A stretch of DNA of 64,000 nt, taken from assembly GCA_026261815.1 (NCBI GenBank), contig JAMPIT010000059.1, positions 23,422,001 to 23,486,000 on the forward strand. The letters run 5' to 3'. Position 1 is the stretch's first letter, and every line of letters starts with the position of its first letter. A model generated the notes under the pieces. The model ran no database searches, was not told where the DNA came from, and was given only the letters and a program-made list of their open reading frames with translations. Origin of the DNA: Monarcha castaneiventris obscurior (taxonomy: Eukaryota; Chordata; Aves; Passeriformes; Monarchidae). Both the position numbers and the translations under genes were made by a program. Positions 49,565 to 63,100 of this stretch are shown in pieces.

Positions 49565-52520
49565 ACAATTCTTATCATAATACTAACCACAGCATGAAAT
49601 AAATTTTTTCAACAATAATTTTGCTTCTTTACATCAAAGAGCATTTTGTACAACTGGAAAAGGAAACTGGAGGTATAGGTCTGTGGTTCTACTGCATCTG
49701 TCAGTTTAGATTGCCCTTAAATAGTCCAATGATATACACAAAAATCACAGAGTATCCTGTACGTTTGTGATAAAATGTAAAATGTGCAAAGAGGTACATT
49801 TGCAGGTGATTTTTCTACATCTGGAGTAATTAAATTATATGTGAACAAGATGAAAAATGAGGAAGCTGCTATAAATGATTCACCTACAAAACCAAAGCCA
49901 AAATAATAAAATAAACTCCCACACCAGTAGGTTAGTCATCTGTGCATTGTCCATCTGGGTTAAGCTACCAGTTGTCAGTCATGAAGGGAAAGAATTCCAC
50001 TTCCTTAGGATACCTGAGCTTCAACTGATTTTTGTTTAAGGTTGTGAGGATTCAACACGGATTCAACACTTAAGAAAATTAATTAATTGTCCTGCTCAAA
50101 AAGACATTTGCAGTGAGTTGAGGAGATTTAAAAGACTTTATGTGACTTGTCCTGGGTTCCAGTTTCTCACCTAACATAAATTTACAAAAAGTCATTCAGT
50201 ATGTGAGAGGCCTTCCTTAAGAGTTTATTGCAATGCAGGACTAAGGAGGATGTTTCTAGCAGGCCAAAGCTGGAATAAAAAGTTGTTCTGAGCCCTCATC
50301 TACTACAATCATCTTTCTACTTCTTTTATGCACCAGGTTAGTGGCTATTTTTGAACAGCTAGTGTCTGCATGAGCTTCTCTCCTACTGCTTCTTTATTCC
50401 CTAAATTTCAGGGGGCCTGGATCCACCAGAATGTGGAATAAGAGAAATTTTTTCAGCATTTCTTACATGGTTCTCTTTAAAGGAAAAAACCTCATAAAAA
50501 TGCTATTCATCTAGAGCTCTGTTTCCATTTCTGTTATTTTTCAAAATCTTATCCTTTTACCTGTTTTGCTGTAATTTCTGGTTTTATTTTGAATTTTGCT
50601 TTTGTTTAAAGCAAAGGCTTATGCCACCATGTTGTGGCTCTCTCTCTGCATGTGCTATAATAAAAGACTGATGAGTCACATCAAGTAGTTTTCTCTTTTT
50701 AGTGCACAAATAATTATCCCACAAACCTCCAGATCTGTATGTGCAATTTCCGTGGCACCGCCAGTGCCTCTCCTATAAAGTAAAATGTTTTTTAAGGAAA
50801 GTGCAACCATTGGTGCATGTGTCGAACCACAGTTGCTAATGTAAATAGGAGTGATTAATATTCTTAAAACCTTAAATAGCAAAGGAAAAAAAATTCTCCA
50901 ATGTTACAGTACCATTCTTTTAACTGTGCTGTTAACAGCTAGAATTACGGGTCTCATTGCTGAGTAGGTGTGCAAATACATCAAAGTAATAAGGGGGTAA
51001 AGTTGAGCTCAGACTATCACGGCTTTCCTGCTTTTTGCAGGATGCTAGAGACATTTTATCTTCCTTTATTTGAATAAAGAATTTGCAAATAAGAACTTAT
51101 ACCTTGATTCTGAATGATTTTCAATTCTAGCTGTTCCCCACTATCTGCTATCAGCTATATCTCAGAAGAGAACTCTATTCTCCCTGTTATCTCATCAGTT
51201 GCTCTTACATTTACTGACCCTGTGGATTTATTTATATTTAAATACTCTATCCCTGAGCAGGAAGTATGAAATTTTTTGTGAAACCATAATGTTACACTAT
51301 TATTGTTTCTCAGAAATCTCTTTTTGGTTACCCTGTGAATTATCTGGTGTTAGCTTGCTGTGGACCACTTAATTCTTATCAAACTTGCAGAAAGACCTGT
51401 TCATACAGGACATTAATTTAAAAAATCCTATCCTTTCTAGTAATTCTTTGTGTTATGATTTTCATGGACAGCAGCAGTGAATTGTCTAACATGACTTTTC
51501 TTTTTCCTAATTTTGGGATTTTCTTTCATTAGAATTTGGGGCTAAAGAAAACAGAAAAGGATTAGCTGAAAAGTGATGGTTAGAAGGAACAATTGAACTT
51601 ATGAATGTGGAAACACACAAGCAAAAGCATTTTTTCTCCCCCAGCAACGTGGTATTACAGGACTGGCTTTGTTTTTTATTCTCCCAAGGCAAGAGTCAGA
51701 TGTGTGAGAACAGAAATAGTCATAGCAAAATATTTACTTTGTAGACTAAAAATTACCATGAAATGTGTTTTGCGGTAACTATGTCACCAAATCAGAGAAA
51801 GTAGGTTAAATATCAAAACAAAGAAAAGAATACAACACATTCATAAATAGTTCAGTTAAATATAAAAAAATCTATATGTTTTACTGATATCTATTAGATT
51901 TCTAGTATCTCAGTCTCAGTACCTGTATAAATGTTTGGCTAAGTCACTTTTTGTTTACAAGACCATGAGTGGGGAAAAAATGAAGTGATTACTTTCAAAT
52001 TCATGACATTTTTGCTGGTTTTAGAAATAGTTTTAGAAAGTATTATTACTTACCCAGTATATTAAAAATTATGTATGAGTATGAGAATTCTTTTAAAGCA
52101 TAAAATTTTATTAAATTAAGGTAATCAATGAAATAGCAAATCATTAACAACAATTTAAAATAGAAAATAACAAATATTTTATAGTGAAAATTTTCATAGT
52201 GAAAAATGAACCAGTGCTTAAAACTTGCTGTAAAATGCCATTAAAATTGCAAAGCGAAAGAATGTCTATCTGCAAGTAATTTATAAGCTGAGGAAAAGAT
52301 TTAGTTTTGAAAATGTTCACATCTATGTATGTTTGAATAGTTATGCTCATGTATGGTTTATGAATACCTCTGTTCTGTAAGAATTCCAAATCTACCATGA
52401 TAGTGTGAATGCTTCATTGGGACTTCCACTGAAACCAACTAGCATCCCCTGGGATAAACTGTTCTTAGCATTTTTTTTTCTTTTCGTTCAATGAAATGCT
52501 TTTGTATGTCCATGAGTAAT
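49565..52520. other. Unique AT-rich sequence, no gene seen
   Basis: No recognised repeat, RNA gene or exon. The minus frame at 50676-50882 and others are short and unlike any family. Confidence 0.55.
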
Positions 52521-52970
52521 AAAGCTGGTGAAGGATTTAAAGAACAAGTCCTGTGAGGAGCAGCTGAGGGAGCTGGGGTCATTTAGCTCAAGAAAAGGAG
52601 GCTCAGGGGTGACCTTTTCACCTTCCTGACAGGAGGCTGTAGCCAGATGGGGATTGGCCTCTTCTCCTGGGTGACAAGAGATAGGACAAGATGAAATGGC
52701 CTCAGGTTGTGCCAGGGGAGGTTTAGACTGGATATTGGAAATACAGTTTTCACCAAAGGGGTGGTTAAGCACTGGAACAGGCTGCTCAGGGAAGTGGTGG
52801 AGTCACCATCCTTGGAGATATTTAAAAGGCATGCAGATGTGTGCTTAGAGATGTAGTTTTTTGGTGGACTTGACCATGCTGGGATAATGGTTTGACTTGT
52901 TTATCTTCAAGATCTTTTCCACCCTAAAAGGATTCTCTTCCAACCTTAGTGAATCATTGATTCTATGATC
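52521..52970 (+). mobile_element. CR1 LINE 3' end, 450 bp
   Basis: A plus-oriented CR1 tail covering the end of ORF2 and the 3' UTR. CTGTGAGGAGCAGCTGAGGG (about 52551-52570) is followed by CTCAAGAAAAGGAGGCTCAG. GACAAGAGATAGGACAAGATG (about 52674) and CACTGGAACAGGCTGCTCAGG (about 52770) come next. CACCATCCTTGGAGATATTT follows, and it ends in the terminal TGATTCTATGATC (52958-52970). It is a better-preserved 3' end than the 49330 copy. Confidence 0.95.
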
Positions 52971-54764
52971 ATCATAGGATGACCCTAATGATCTTTTCCA
53001 AAATAAACAATTCTACATTCTATGTAGTATAATGCCACAAATGAACCAGAGTTGTTTAAGAATGGTGGTATAACACATGCTAGTGATGTCCCAGTTTTCT
53101 TTTGAAGCTGATAAAAAACATCATTATCCAGATATTCATAAATGTAAAACAGCCTTCAGATATTTTGCTTAACATTTTAAAGCAATGTATTGCAAGAATA
53201 TATAAACATGATATATTTATTTTTGTGGCATTTTATGCAAAAGGTGTTTCTTGTTCTATAAGAAACAGTCTTACAAAATGGACCTCTTAATCCTGACATG
53301 CAGTATCTATATCTATACATAAAATGAAAATGCTGTAAACACACTGAAGGCACAAGATAAAAGCTGAAACTTTCAGAAGAAATGGGAATTACACACTATT
53401 GAGCACAGTAAATCATCAGTATGAAAATTGTCCAGTATAAAAATAAAATCTTTTCCAAAGGCCCTGAATGCAAGAAAAGTATATAATCTATAACAGTGAG
53501 ATAATTGGATTTCACTGCAATACAACTTAAAAAAAATAAAACTTTTAAATTCTTAAGAGTGATGTTATCCATTCCCCATAAGTCTTGGAAATGAGGGCAC
53601 ACCTGGATTTCCAAGTATCAGCTGAAACGAAAGATCAGCAATATGAACAACACAGAGTAAAAGAAAGCTGCCTTCTATTTTCTTTTTTTAACTATTCTTC
53701 TTCTTGAAAGCAGTCAGGAGAATTTCACAGCCAGTAGAGAAGGAAGGAAGTGTATAAGGACACACATGCTACATGAAACCCAGAAGTTTGCTGAGCCCAG
53801 TGTTTTGTGATATAGATACATGAAAATGACAAAACAGTCTACGCATAAAGTAATGCATCTTCAGGATTTAGCAAGCTGAAAAGAGAAAATATTTGGAGAT
53901 TCCATGTGTAAGAAACGGCATCTTTGGTATTACTTATATAAAATTATTGGGTTGTACAGTGCACTCTTGTTTCAATTTATCTAATTGACTAGTGAGCTCA
54001 GAGCATCTTGCAGAAAAGAATTCCTCAGTTTAATTACAGTGTGCCAGAGGAAGTTGTCCCTCTGATTGTTTTGAACCTCTCCCTTCCTGGCTTTAACTGA
54101 TGTTGTCATTACCAGTACTGGAGGATAGTGAAATGTATTTCCCAATTGATTTTCCTGTTATGCTTATGATTTTACAAGTCTCCATCCTCTTTCTCTTGCC
54201 ATTCTTTTTTTCTCTCCTTTAAGATTTAGAAGCAAACAAGCAAATGATCACACAACACTTCTATAGAGAAGTGGTGTTGATATGGAATGCATTCTAGACC
54301 TTTGATCATCCTTGAAACCCTTCTCTGAACCATTTCCATCATTATCTGCTTTCTGAGGAGAAAAGACAATCAAGATCTTCAAGACAGAGAAAGACATGGG
54401 TATACCCAATGGCAAAGTAATGATATTTTTCTCACCTAATAAAGTGCTTTGCTCCATGTAACAATAAGGATACACCATAAACTACTCTGTAGCTCATTAT
54501 GTCTTTCAAGGAATTTCTTGTGTCTAGTGTTAAATAAGCCTATCACATTGAGGTGCTTATTAAAAATTTTTGGTGGCTGTAGAAACTTGTTCAGTTTGTC
54601 TCCCTGTATAGTGACATATCATGCTTCTCTGATTGAAAACTTGAGTCATATTCACTTCAAATGTAAAATGTCTTGCCTAAATTGTAGCTCTGCAAGTTTT
54701 CCAGTATAGCAGTTTATTCTCAGACCAATTTGTATCCATAATTTTAAGTGATGATGATATTTCA
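52971..54764. other. Unique AT-rich sequence, no gene seen
   Basis: A short stretch after the CR1 end (about 52971-53025: CATCATAGGATGACCC, then AACAATTCTACATTCTATG) may be a second eroded CR1 tail. Nothing else is recognised. Confidence 0.5.
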
Positions 54765-55045
54765 TGCTCTCAGGGCCAATCACCCATCCAAGCCACGAGC
54801 ATCCATTTCTTCTAGAAGCATACTGTGGGAGATGGTGTCTAATGCTTTACTGAAGTCAGATAGACAGCATCCACAGCCTTGCCCTCATCTGTTAAGCAGG
54901 TCCTCTTGTCATAGAAGAAGATCAGGTTGGTTAAGGACATTCCTTTCATAAATCCGTGTTGGCAGGGCCTCATGTCTTGCATGTGCTGTGCAGTGGCAGT
55001 CAGGTTGATCTCCTCCATAACCTTTCTCCAAGCTGAAGTAAGCCC
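54765..55045 (-). mobile_element. CR1 LINE internal fragment (reverse transcriptase region)
   Basis: A minus-oriented piece of the RT domain. AAGCCACGAGCATCCATTTC (54790-54809), CATACTGTGGGAGATGGTGTC (about 54820) and ACTGAAGTCAGATAGACAGC (about 54850) are in family order. TCATAAATCCGTGTTGGCAGG (about 54947) and CTCCATAACCTTTCTCC (about 55013) follow. Both ends of the element are missing, so it is a remnant split by deletion or by loss of recognisable flanks. No open frame survives. Confidence 0.9.
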
Positions 55046-58000
55046 TTCTTTTTTCCTAGAAACACAGCATTGCTATTCCTATATTTTTTTTTTTTAAGTT
55101 TGTGGTGGTTGTTTTTCTTAGTGACAGAAAATAAACTGACTTCTCCCTTAGCACTTATCAAATTACATATTCTTTTACTTTGTACAAGATTTTCTTCTCG
55201 TTTTTTAGATTACCAGGTTTATTTGAATTTAATCAATTTGTATTTAAATCCTTTAAGCCTGCTGCATCAATTAGGATTAATCTTCTTGCTCTGTCTCATA
55301 AAACCACGTCCAAAGATGAACTGTTCTTAGGAAAATCTGACAGAGTGGTTCCACGGACAATTATTTACTACATCCATCATTTATATCTGAGTAATTGTAG
55401 GTATGCATCTCAAGGTGCCCTGCCTGATGTACTGAGGCCTAAGTCATGAGCTTCACAGTTTTGTAGTCTGTATATGTTGTCCTTAAACAGTAACTAAGAA
55501 CTTCAATCCCTTGCTGTTCATGATATTCTGTGGTACAAACTAGTCTTGTTCTCATTCACATCTCAATAGGCTTGGTTTCTGATTGTACTTTAAGTTGTAA
55601 AAGTGATTATTTTTTCCTACACTGAGAGTCTTTCTGTAGTTCTCCTAACCTGACCTAAAGGCAGCCATATTTTCTGTACCAATACATTGTTTATAATCTA
55701 ATTATGTTGTTGTTTGCACATAGAAACAGAGGGTGTGGCCTCTCTCACCTAAAATTTAACATTTATTTATGCTTGTTTTCGACAGAATTTTATTACTTTA
55801 CTGCTGCAAAACAGAGAACATTTTTGAATTTTTGCTTTAGAGCCAAAAAGAGAACTTTTTCAAGGTGAAGCACTTTTTGAGCATCAGCCATCATGCCTCC
55901 TCCACCTCCCCTCTGTCTTTCCTTTTCTGCCCTTCATTGCCACAGAATAGGGGCCCTTTCCTAAAGTTCAATTTCACAGTCCCAGGCATGTCCCATTCCA
56001 TTCACGTGATCAGGTGTTTCAGAAGAAGGCAGAAAAGCCCAAATCTTTGCTATTGTAGCTGGTGGTGATTCCCCAACACCAAACCCAGCTTAAGGAAATT
56101 CACCTTTCAGATTGGTTTAGCATTTTGCATCCACACCTAAAATAATTAATACAAGCCATTAAATGAGCCACCTTGCAACAGACTCAGAAATTACCTTGAG
56201 CAGAAGGAGGGATCACGCTCTAAAGAGCAAGTTCTAGAGCAGTGTGATTGTTCACATTGTTAGGTGACACTAGATGTAAGAATTCAACACTAATACCAAA
56301 TATTGACTTAAGAAAAAAAATTGAAAAATTTAGTAATGCTTTATGGGCAAATTAGAAATTGTATTTGTTGCTGATGGTTTTTAAATGACCTAGAAAGTTA
56401 TGGATTTTTTTTCTTCTTATTTTTAAATCATGATCCCTCTATTGACTACTACTTCAGCTCGTAATAAATCAACATGTTCCATCAGACAGAGATCAAGAGA
56501 ATGTTTTAAAGCATAATATTGAGACAGTTAAGAACAAAACCTTGATTGTAACAGGCAATGATGCCTGGGCAAAGTGAAACTAGAAAAGGATATCAGTTGA
56601 ATTCATATTTGATATATTAATTTACAAAATTATTTCACAAAGGAATAGTATTAAAATTTGGAAAGTCTTTCTTTTTGGAGTTTTCTGTCAGTCAGAGCTG
56701 GTTCTGCTTCCAATATTAACTAGTAACATCAAAAATTTTTACCACTGTGAATTTCCAACTTTTAGCATGTTTGATCTTTGCTTTAAATTAGCTGTGGTGA
56801 AAACAGGAAGAACAAGAAAAGGTGTAAGAAAAGATTGCAGTTTTCTTCTTCCCACAGGTTAGTGCTTTGCCCTGTGAGCTCCTTGCACTTTATACAGTTT
56901 AGACTGCATAAGAGTGATACTTGTCTTTCTAAAGAGAGACTTGTTTGCGGTTATTTGTCCTCTGCTTTCCTTTCCCATCTGTTTAGGTATGAAGTGAAGG
57001 CATCAAGCTGCAAGACTACAAACAATATTTTGGTATTTGAATGCAAGTTTAAGTGTTTCAATTTAAATTTAAAGTGTATGTAGAAATTATTTTATTATCC
57101 CAAAAGCGTTGCTGACAGCAACTTGTATCCAAAAGCAGGTGACGATATTAACCAAATGCTCTCTCTCTTAAATTGTTATTCCTGTTTTTCATGTATGTCT
57201 TTGATTACCAGTGTGCCTCTCCTAAACATGATTTTTTACTCACAAAGGAACTAGGGTTCAGAAAAGTAATGAAACACATTTTCTCCTTCTTGGTACTATT
57301 GAGATTAAGGTTTAACCCTCTTAAATTTGGAAACTGAATCAGATTAAAACTGTAAAGATGCCACACATAACATTTCTCTTTTGCTACTCATTCAGCCTTC
57401 ATTTTCCAATATATAATTTGCCCACTCATGCAAGTCAGATAACATAAAAAAATTCGCATCTTTCATTTTTATAAGCTATTATGCACTAGAAAATATTGGT
57501 TCTGTAATGTCAGTTCTAATATTGCAATGGTTGCCTTGTAGTTAGCTTTTCTTACAAATTCAGTGTTTAGATTTCAGTGTTTTAAGTGTTCTCCTGTCTC
57601 AGTGTTTTCCTATTTCAGTGTTTAGATTGTGCTGAAGATTTAAAAACCCATATTGTGGTGTCTACAAAATTATGTCTTAAATGCACTAAGCCTTTGAATA
57701 GCAGTTACCTTTTGAAAGTCAATCCTTTTTTTGCATCCTTTCCACTTAAATATATATTTTAAGTGCTATTCCAATGTTTTTCCTGTCTTTCAAATTAATA
57801 TATTTTAATCAGGTAAATCAAAGGTGACACAGAATTCATAGTGAAATAAGTGAAAAAATTAGTGCTTTTTCTAGAGCAATAATAGTTTAAAATAGCAATT
57901 AGTATGCAAAATAAAGCCGGCTAAATAATCCTGGTACATAAACAGTCAATGCAAGGATTTAACTAAATATTTGAAAGACGTCATAGCAGATTGACTTGAA

Positions 58001-58186
58001 AACTCTCAAATGGAAGGTCCCCAGATATAAATATTTACTTATAGAATCTGTCATTCCTGACTTTCTAATATGTTATCCTTTATGCATAATTTATTTTATT
58101 TGTGGCCTTATTAAGACATAATTATCTATTACATTCATTACACCACTGTTAAAATTGACTTATTATTTCTGTTTCTTTCTCCTCAG
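55046..58186. other. Unique AT-rich sequence, no gene seen
   Basis: Frames at 55070-55449 and 55865-56068 are short and unlike any family. A small direct repeat of CAGTGTTTAGATT occurs at about 57561 and 57616. No RNA gene is recognised. Confidence 0.5.
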
Positions 58187-58265
58187 TATTAGAAAGATGA
58201 TCCAGGAATATATTTGTACAGATAATGAATGACAAAAAGTCTTGAATTTCTCTCTGCTGTCACAG
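58187..58265 (+). ncRNA. Candidate non-coding exon (lncRNA or UTR exon)
   Basis: This block has the best splice-site pair I noticed in the window. The acceptor is TTTCTGTTTCTTTCTCCTCAG, ending 58186, and the donor is CACAG then GTAAGCAG at 58266. The 79-base block between them has a stop in every forward frame, so it cannot be an internal coding exon. It would fit a long non-coding RNA exon or a 5' UTR exon with short upstream frames (ATG at 58197 closing at a TGA near 58232). A possible next exon on the same strand ends at 60189. Only transcript data can confirm it. Confidence 0.35.
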
Positions 58266-60081
58266 GTAAGCAGATGTCCACACTAAAAGGAGAAGAAATA
58301 TAATCTAATAACTAAGATATAGAAGGTAGAAATAGGTATTGTCAATCAGCTTTAATTTTCAGCACATTCCTGGTGCTATCTGGATAGTGAATGCCTCAAT
58401 AAATCTGATGTATTTACTGAGCATATCCGTAAAAATGAAAATGAACTGCAGAGCTAGTGGATAGATACAGCATACCAGACAAGTTAAAAGACAGGGAACT
58501 AGGTGAAAATAAATAGTTCAACTTCATGTAGAAACCAGTCACGGTGAAGTCATGCTGGAGGATTGATAAAGATATCCATAAGATTATGGGTGGCTCTAGA
58601 ACATGAGTATAGAAAAACTGTCCACTTTGTGTTCCAAGACAAGAAATAGATTTTACTAACACAGAGTTAAACTGTAGAACACTTTACCACAGTCATTAGG
58701 GATACCAGAAGTGTACATGGCAGATAGAAGCCCGTTATGGGTATCTGTGTAGAAGTGATTTAATGAAAAGGAGTCAAGAGAGAGAAAAAATGTTCAAAGA
58801 GTTGTGGGATAATACACTTTACAGCTTTTCTTGTACCTCCACAGAGTCTTTTGGGCTAGTAACAAGACAAGCAAAAATCTTTTAATTATTTCATTTATGA
58901 TAGTTTGGTGATTGTTTACACTGCTCATGATCAAATTAATGCTATTTGGGTAAAACAGTACAGTTTGATGGTGTTAGTATCTAAATGACTCCCAGTACTT
59001 TTTGCACTTCTCTAGACTATGTGTTGCATTTATACATTTCTAAGTCTGTAGCCTCTTGTGGCATTGCACCTTTGGTGACTTATTGACTGCTGCTAATGGA
59101 AAATGATCTGCTACAGAAATGCTGGAGGACGTTTCATTTCTGAGACACTGCAATACCTTCAATTTCTACAGCGTGTTAGTATTTGATGCTCACTATAATT
59201 TATTACCTCTAGACTCTTGGGGTAACCTAAACATTTTCTCTATTTTCCTCTTTCATGTAGAAATAACAGTTAAGATTTTGCTTAAGAACTTGAAAGATTT
59301 TCTGTATGATTTTTATTCTTCTAGACACAATGTATCAGACAAGTTACTGATATAATTGCTGAGAAATTTCTCTGCTCCAAATGCAGACATATAGAAAGCT
59401 ATCTATATGTATAATGATTGATCATTGTGTATAAGTACTTAATTTAGGTTAAGTTAGGCATTTAAATTTATAGCATTCACAACACAAATTCCCGCAGTCT
59501 TAGGATATGTGAGATTCAGAAGATAAAGCTTAGAAAAATAGCTGTATTGTTACTGACTTTGATGTGTACAGTCATTATGTAAATTGTTTCCCTTAACAAA
59601 TAATAGTTTAGGAAATGACATAATTGTGATATGTCTGCAGTTATGGGTCAGTAACTTTACATCGCCTTGTCAGTGTGATGGGATGAAACTAATGTGCTTA
59701 AGTATAACCTGGAACAAATTTGTTTTTATTCAACTCGCCACTGTCCTTTTCAATATTCTACTCAAAACTACTGAAAAAAATTTTTGAGAACGAGAAGAAG
59801 GAATAAATAGACAAGTACTTCCGCTGTTGATCCAGGACATATCTTGGCTGTACTGTTTGATGTAACTAACCTTTTTGATAGGCTTTGGACAGTCAGTTGA
59901 CCTTTTTCTCCTAATACCTTCCAGCATTCGTGTACTTCAGAAATGACGACTTTTTGCTTGCTTTAGCCATACTTTTTCTTATGAACACAGTGCTCATTAT
60001 CCTTCTCACTATAATGTCAGATTGAAAGGCAAACATTTGCTGTGCTATTGCCTTCTTCTTTCAATATATCCATGGCTTAAG
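58266..60081. other. AT-rich sequence, possible intron
   Basis: If the blocks at 58187-58265 and 60082-60189 are joined, this would be the 1.8 kb intron between them. No feature is otherwise recognised. Confidence 0.35.
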
Positions 60082-60189
60082 CTATGAACTCTGTATATAC
60101 TTAAGGCTCCTAAGCACAAAGGGAAACTGGATATCACTGTCCTTTGTCAAGCTAATACCAGCCGGAAAGTGGACAATGAGTTACTTCAG
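60082..60189 (+). other. Candidate exon ending at a strong donor
   Basis: CTTCAG then GTAAGATC at 60190 is a strong donor. Two acceptors are possible. One follows CATGGCTTAAG (ending 60081), giving a 108-base block open for 35 codons in one frame. The other follows TATACTTAAG (ending 60105), giving an 84-base block. That block is open for 28 codons in a frame that reads APKHKGKLDITVLCQ then ANTSRKVDNELLQ, the more protein-like of the two. Neither acceptor has a long pyrimidine tract. The protein is not recognised. Confidence 0.2.
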
Positions 60190-63100
60190 GTAAGATCAGT
60201 ATCAGCTGATCTCACTTTATTGCTTTGGGGTTACTCAATGAGGCCACTGAGGGAAAGAAATGGAGCTGACCAGTGGCTGTTATAACTTGTGAAACATGAA
60301 AAATGTTGAGGATCGTGAGTAAAGGAATAGCAATTCTGCCTAGAAATGGAAATTCAATTCTCAACTTACAGTTAATGAGACCATTATCATGTTCTTCATA
60401 GTTCTAAACACTTAGAGGCTGTTGTGATGAAATCTAATAGATTTGTATCATTATGCTCTTTAAATGATGGAAATTAGCATAAATCGCCTGAAATATGCCA
60501 TTTGAAATGCAGTGCAGAGTGATGCTGAGGACATTGTCTTTCCACTTTGTAAAGCATTAGTTTATAATGACTTTGTATCCCTTGTGCTAATATTCCATGT
60601 ATGTAAATGTTAAACGCTGCCAACAACAATTATAAACTAGAAAAGTTTGTTTGCTTTATTCTATATTCATCCTGATAATGAGGGATGAATTGTGCTGGGC
60701 AGCCAGAAACACTGCTAGTGAAACAGGCAAAAACTTAATGAATACAAAGTATAATTCATACAGTTCCATATCCCTCTGTGCAGGGAATTTACCAGTGGCA
60801 TATTTTTCTAAGAAATTATGCTTGTGATGATAAGGAATTTATTGTCAACATTTTCCTCTCAAGCTTTTGGATCAAGACAAGGAACCATAAGTTGGCGCAC
60901 AGTTCTTTATGGCAACTGTTTGTTGCTAAAGTTTTCCTTGGAAATAAATACCTCAAAAACCACCTTCAGAAAAAAGAAAAGGCATCACACCTTTACTACA
61001 TGTTTAGCTGTGTTGTGTCCTTTCAATGGAATTGGGAATTATTTTTAATATCAAGTATAGGCTTAAACAATTTCCCTCAAGTATTTTTTATCTTCTCTTA
61101 AGTGGTATTAAGTGGCAGGTGTTGCTATTAGTTTTAAGGTCTTGTCCAATTGAAGTGGAAGGGACCTGCAAAAGGGACAAAATTATGTATTACTTCCCAA
61201 CCTAGATAATGTATCATACTGCTCAAGAATGACTGAGAATTTACACAGGATGGGGGAAGTGTTCTGCTAATCATGGCTTTTAAGAAAGTGAAGGGGGAGA
61301 CAGATTTTTTCTAGATATGTAACAAAAAATCCACAAGTCAAGAATGCAAGTGTAAAAGCAGGGAAATTAGCTAATAGTACCTATTGTTGCATACTAATTG
61401 GAAAAATGTTGCTAATTGTGAGTAAAGATGGGTGTCCTTGCTGACAGCTTCCTACCGTGTTCATAGAAGTAGAACTTGCTACATCCTTAATCCATAAACA
61501 GGATTGCCTTGAATCTACTTTCCATTTATCGTTTCCTAATGCTTGACTGCCTCCAAATTTGTAATTGACTCATAGGTTAATAACTTAACTTGTTTATTAA
61601 TAACCCAATAAAAATGTTCTGTGAAATAAACTTTATAGCTTTATGAGACGCTTTTTGATTCTTCTCTTTTTAGTGTTCAGGTGAAGGGTTTTTTAGTTCT
61701 ATTTTTATCTGTGATTTTGAACATCATTACTAAAACAAGGAACTTATTTTCCTGATGGTGCTTGTTAAACCATGACTTTAACCTTTACAAATGGTTGCTG
61801 AATGGCAGTGGATGCTGTAAGAAGTCAGGTCTACAGTTCCTTCTAGTATTTTACAGGATCACATTGTATTTATGGTTCTCAAAGTGTGGGCTTGCATAGC
61901 GTGCTCTTAATAGTCTATGAGACGAAGATACATATCCCACAGAGCCAAGTTCAAAATTAAGGACGTGTTTTTGCAAACTCTTCTCATCATACTATCCACT
62001 AACATTCATTAAAGATCAGGACAGTCTGGCTCTCTCTAAAGGTACTCAGTTCTTTGCAGGTCAGTACTGTACTTTAGTACCAAAGTTTTAAAGCTATTGT
62101 GTATTTGGATCCACTGCACACCTCCCCAGAGGACATTAATCTAAAAGTATTCCTTTGTCCTCCGTATTCTCCAAACCACTGACAAATTCTCCATTTTCCA
62201 GAGGAAGACTAAAAAACCAGAGAGCAAATACATTTTCCTATTTTAATGGAATTATTTTTACATTGATTTGCTTTTATTTAGTTTGGATGTTGAATTTTCT
62301 TCTCTTAGTCACTGATTGTGTTAAGAAATATCTGCTAGACTGGCTGAGTTTTGCTCCCAGTATGAACCCATGACATCATAATGGACTATTTATTCCAGAG
62401 GCCCAACAGTGTACAAGCCAAGTAAGCCCCATTTTCTTCAAAAAATATTCAAAGAGAAATCCTTATTAAAAACCCACTAAAGACAGATAGTTTTGCTTGT
62501 TATCTTCAAAGAATAAGGGTTAGCTTTAAAAATACCTCATTAATACGTCCAAAATTACACCTTTGAAGGTTCAGTTGCCTCATCAAGCACTTGGTTTTAT
62601 TCATTTTACTGATACACAACCCCTCCTTCCTGAAAAAACCCAATACCCAAACCAAACAAAAAACAAAACAACAACATCAACAACAACAAACCCTAAACCC
62701 AATACTTATGGATACCTACAGAGAACTGAATGAAAGTCTTAATTGTTCTTTGAATTTCTTTTTTCTTTAAAAAAATATATAGGGCATCATAAAATGTTTG
62801 GGTTTTTGTTTGTGGGGAAAAAGTTTCATCATAATATTTTCCATTTTTTATAACACATAGATACCCCAAAAGAATGAATAATTTCAGAAGTTTAACTTGA
62901 AGGATTACTCCAAGTCCTCTGGGATAAAAGTGTCAGAGGAACATGAGATAAAACAAAGTACCAGTATTTCCACTGCCCTAGTGCATGTCCATGTTTATAT
63001 TTGTAGCATCTGAGTTAAAAGTCAAGTGTACCTGAAAAGCAAGGATAGATAAAAGCAAAGGAATATCTTCTCAAAGATCTGAAAATCTTGATAGAAGACC

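Noticed and set aside
62684..62700. CCCTAAACCC as an interstitial telomere
   Set aside because: Less than two units are present and they sit inside an A/C-rich low-complexity tract.
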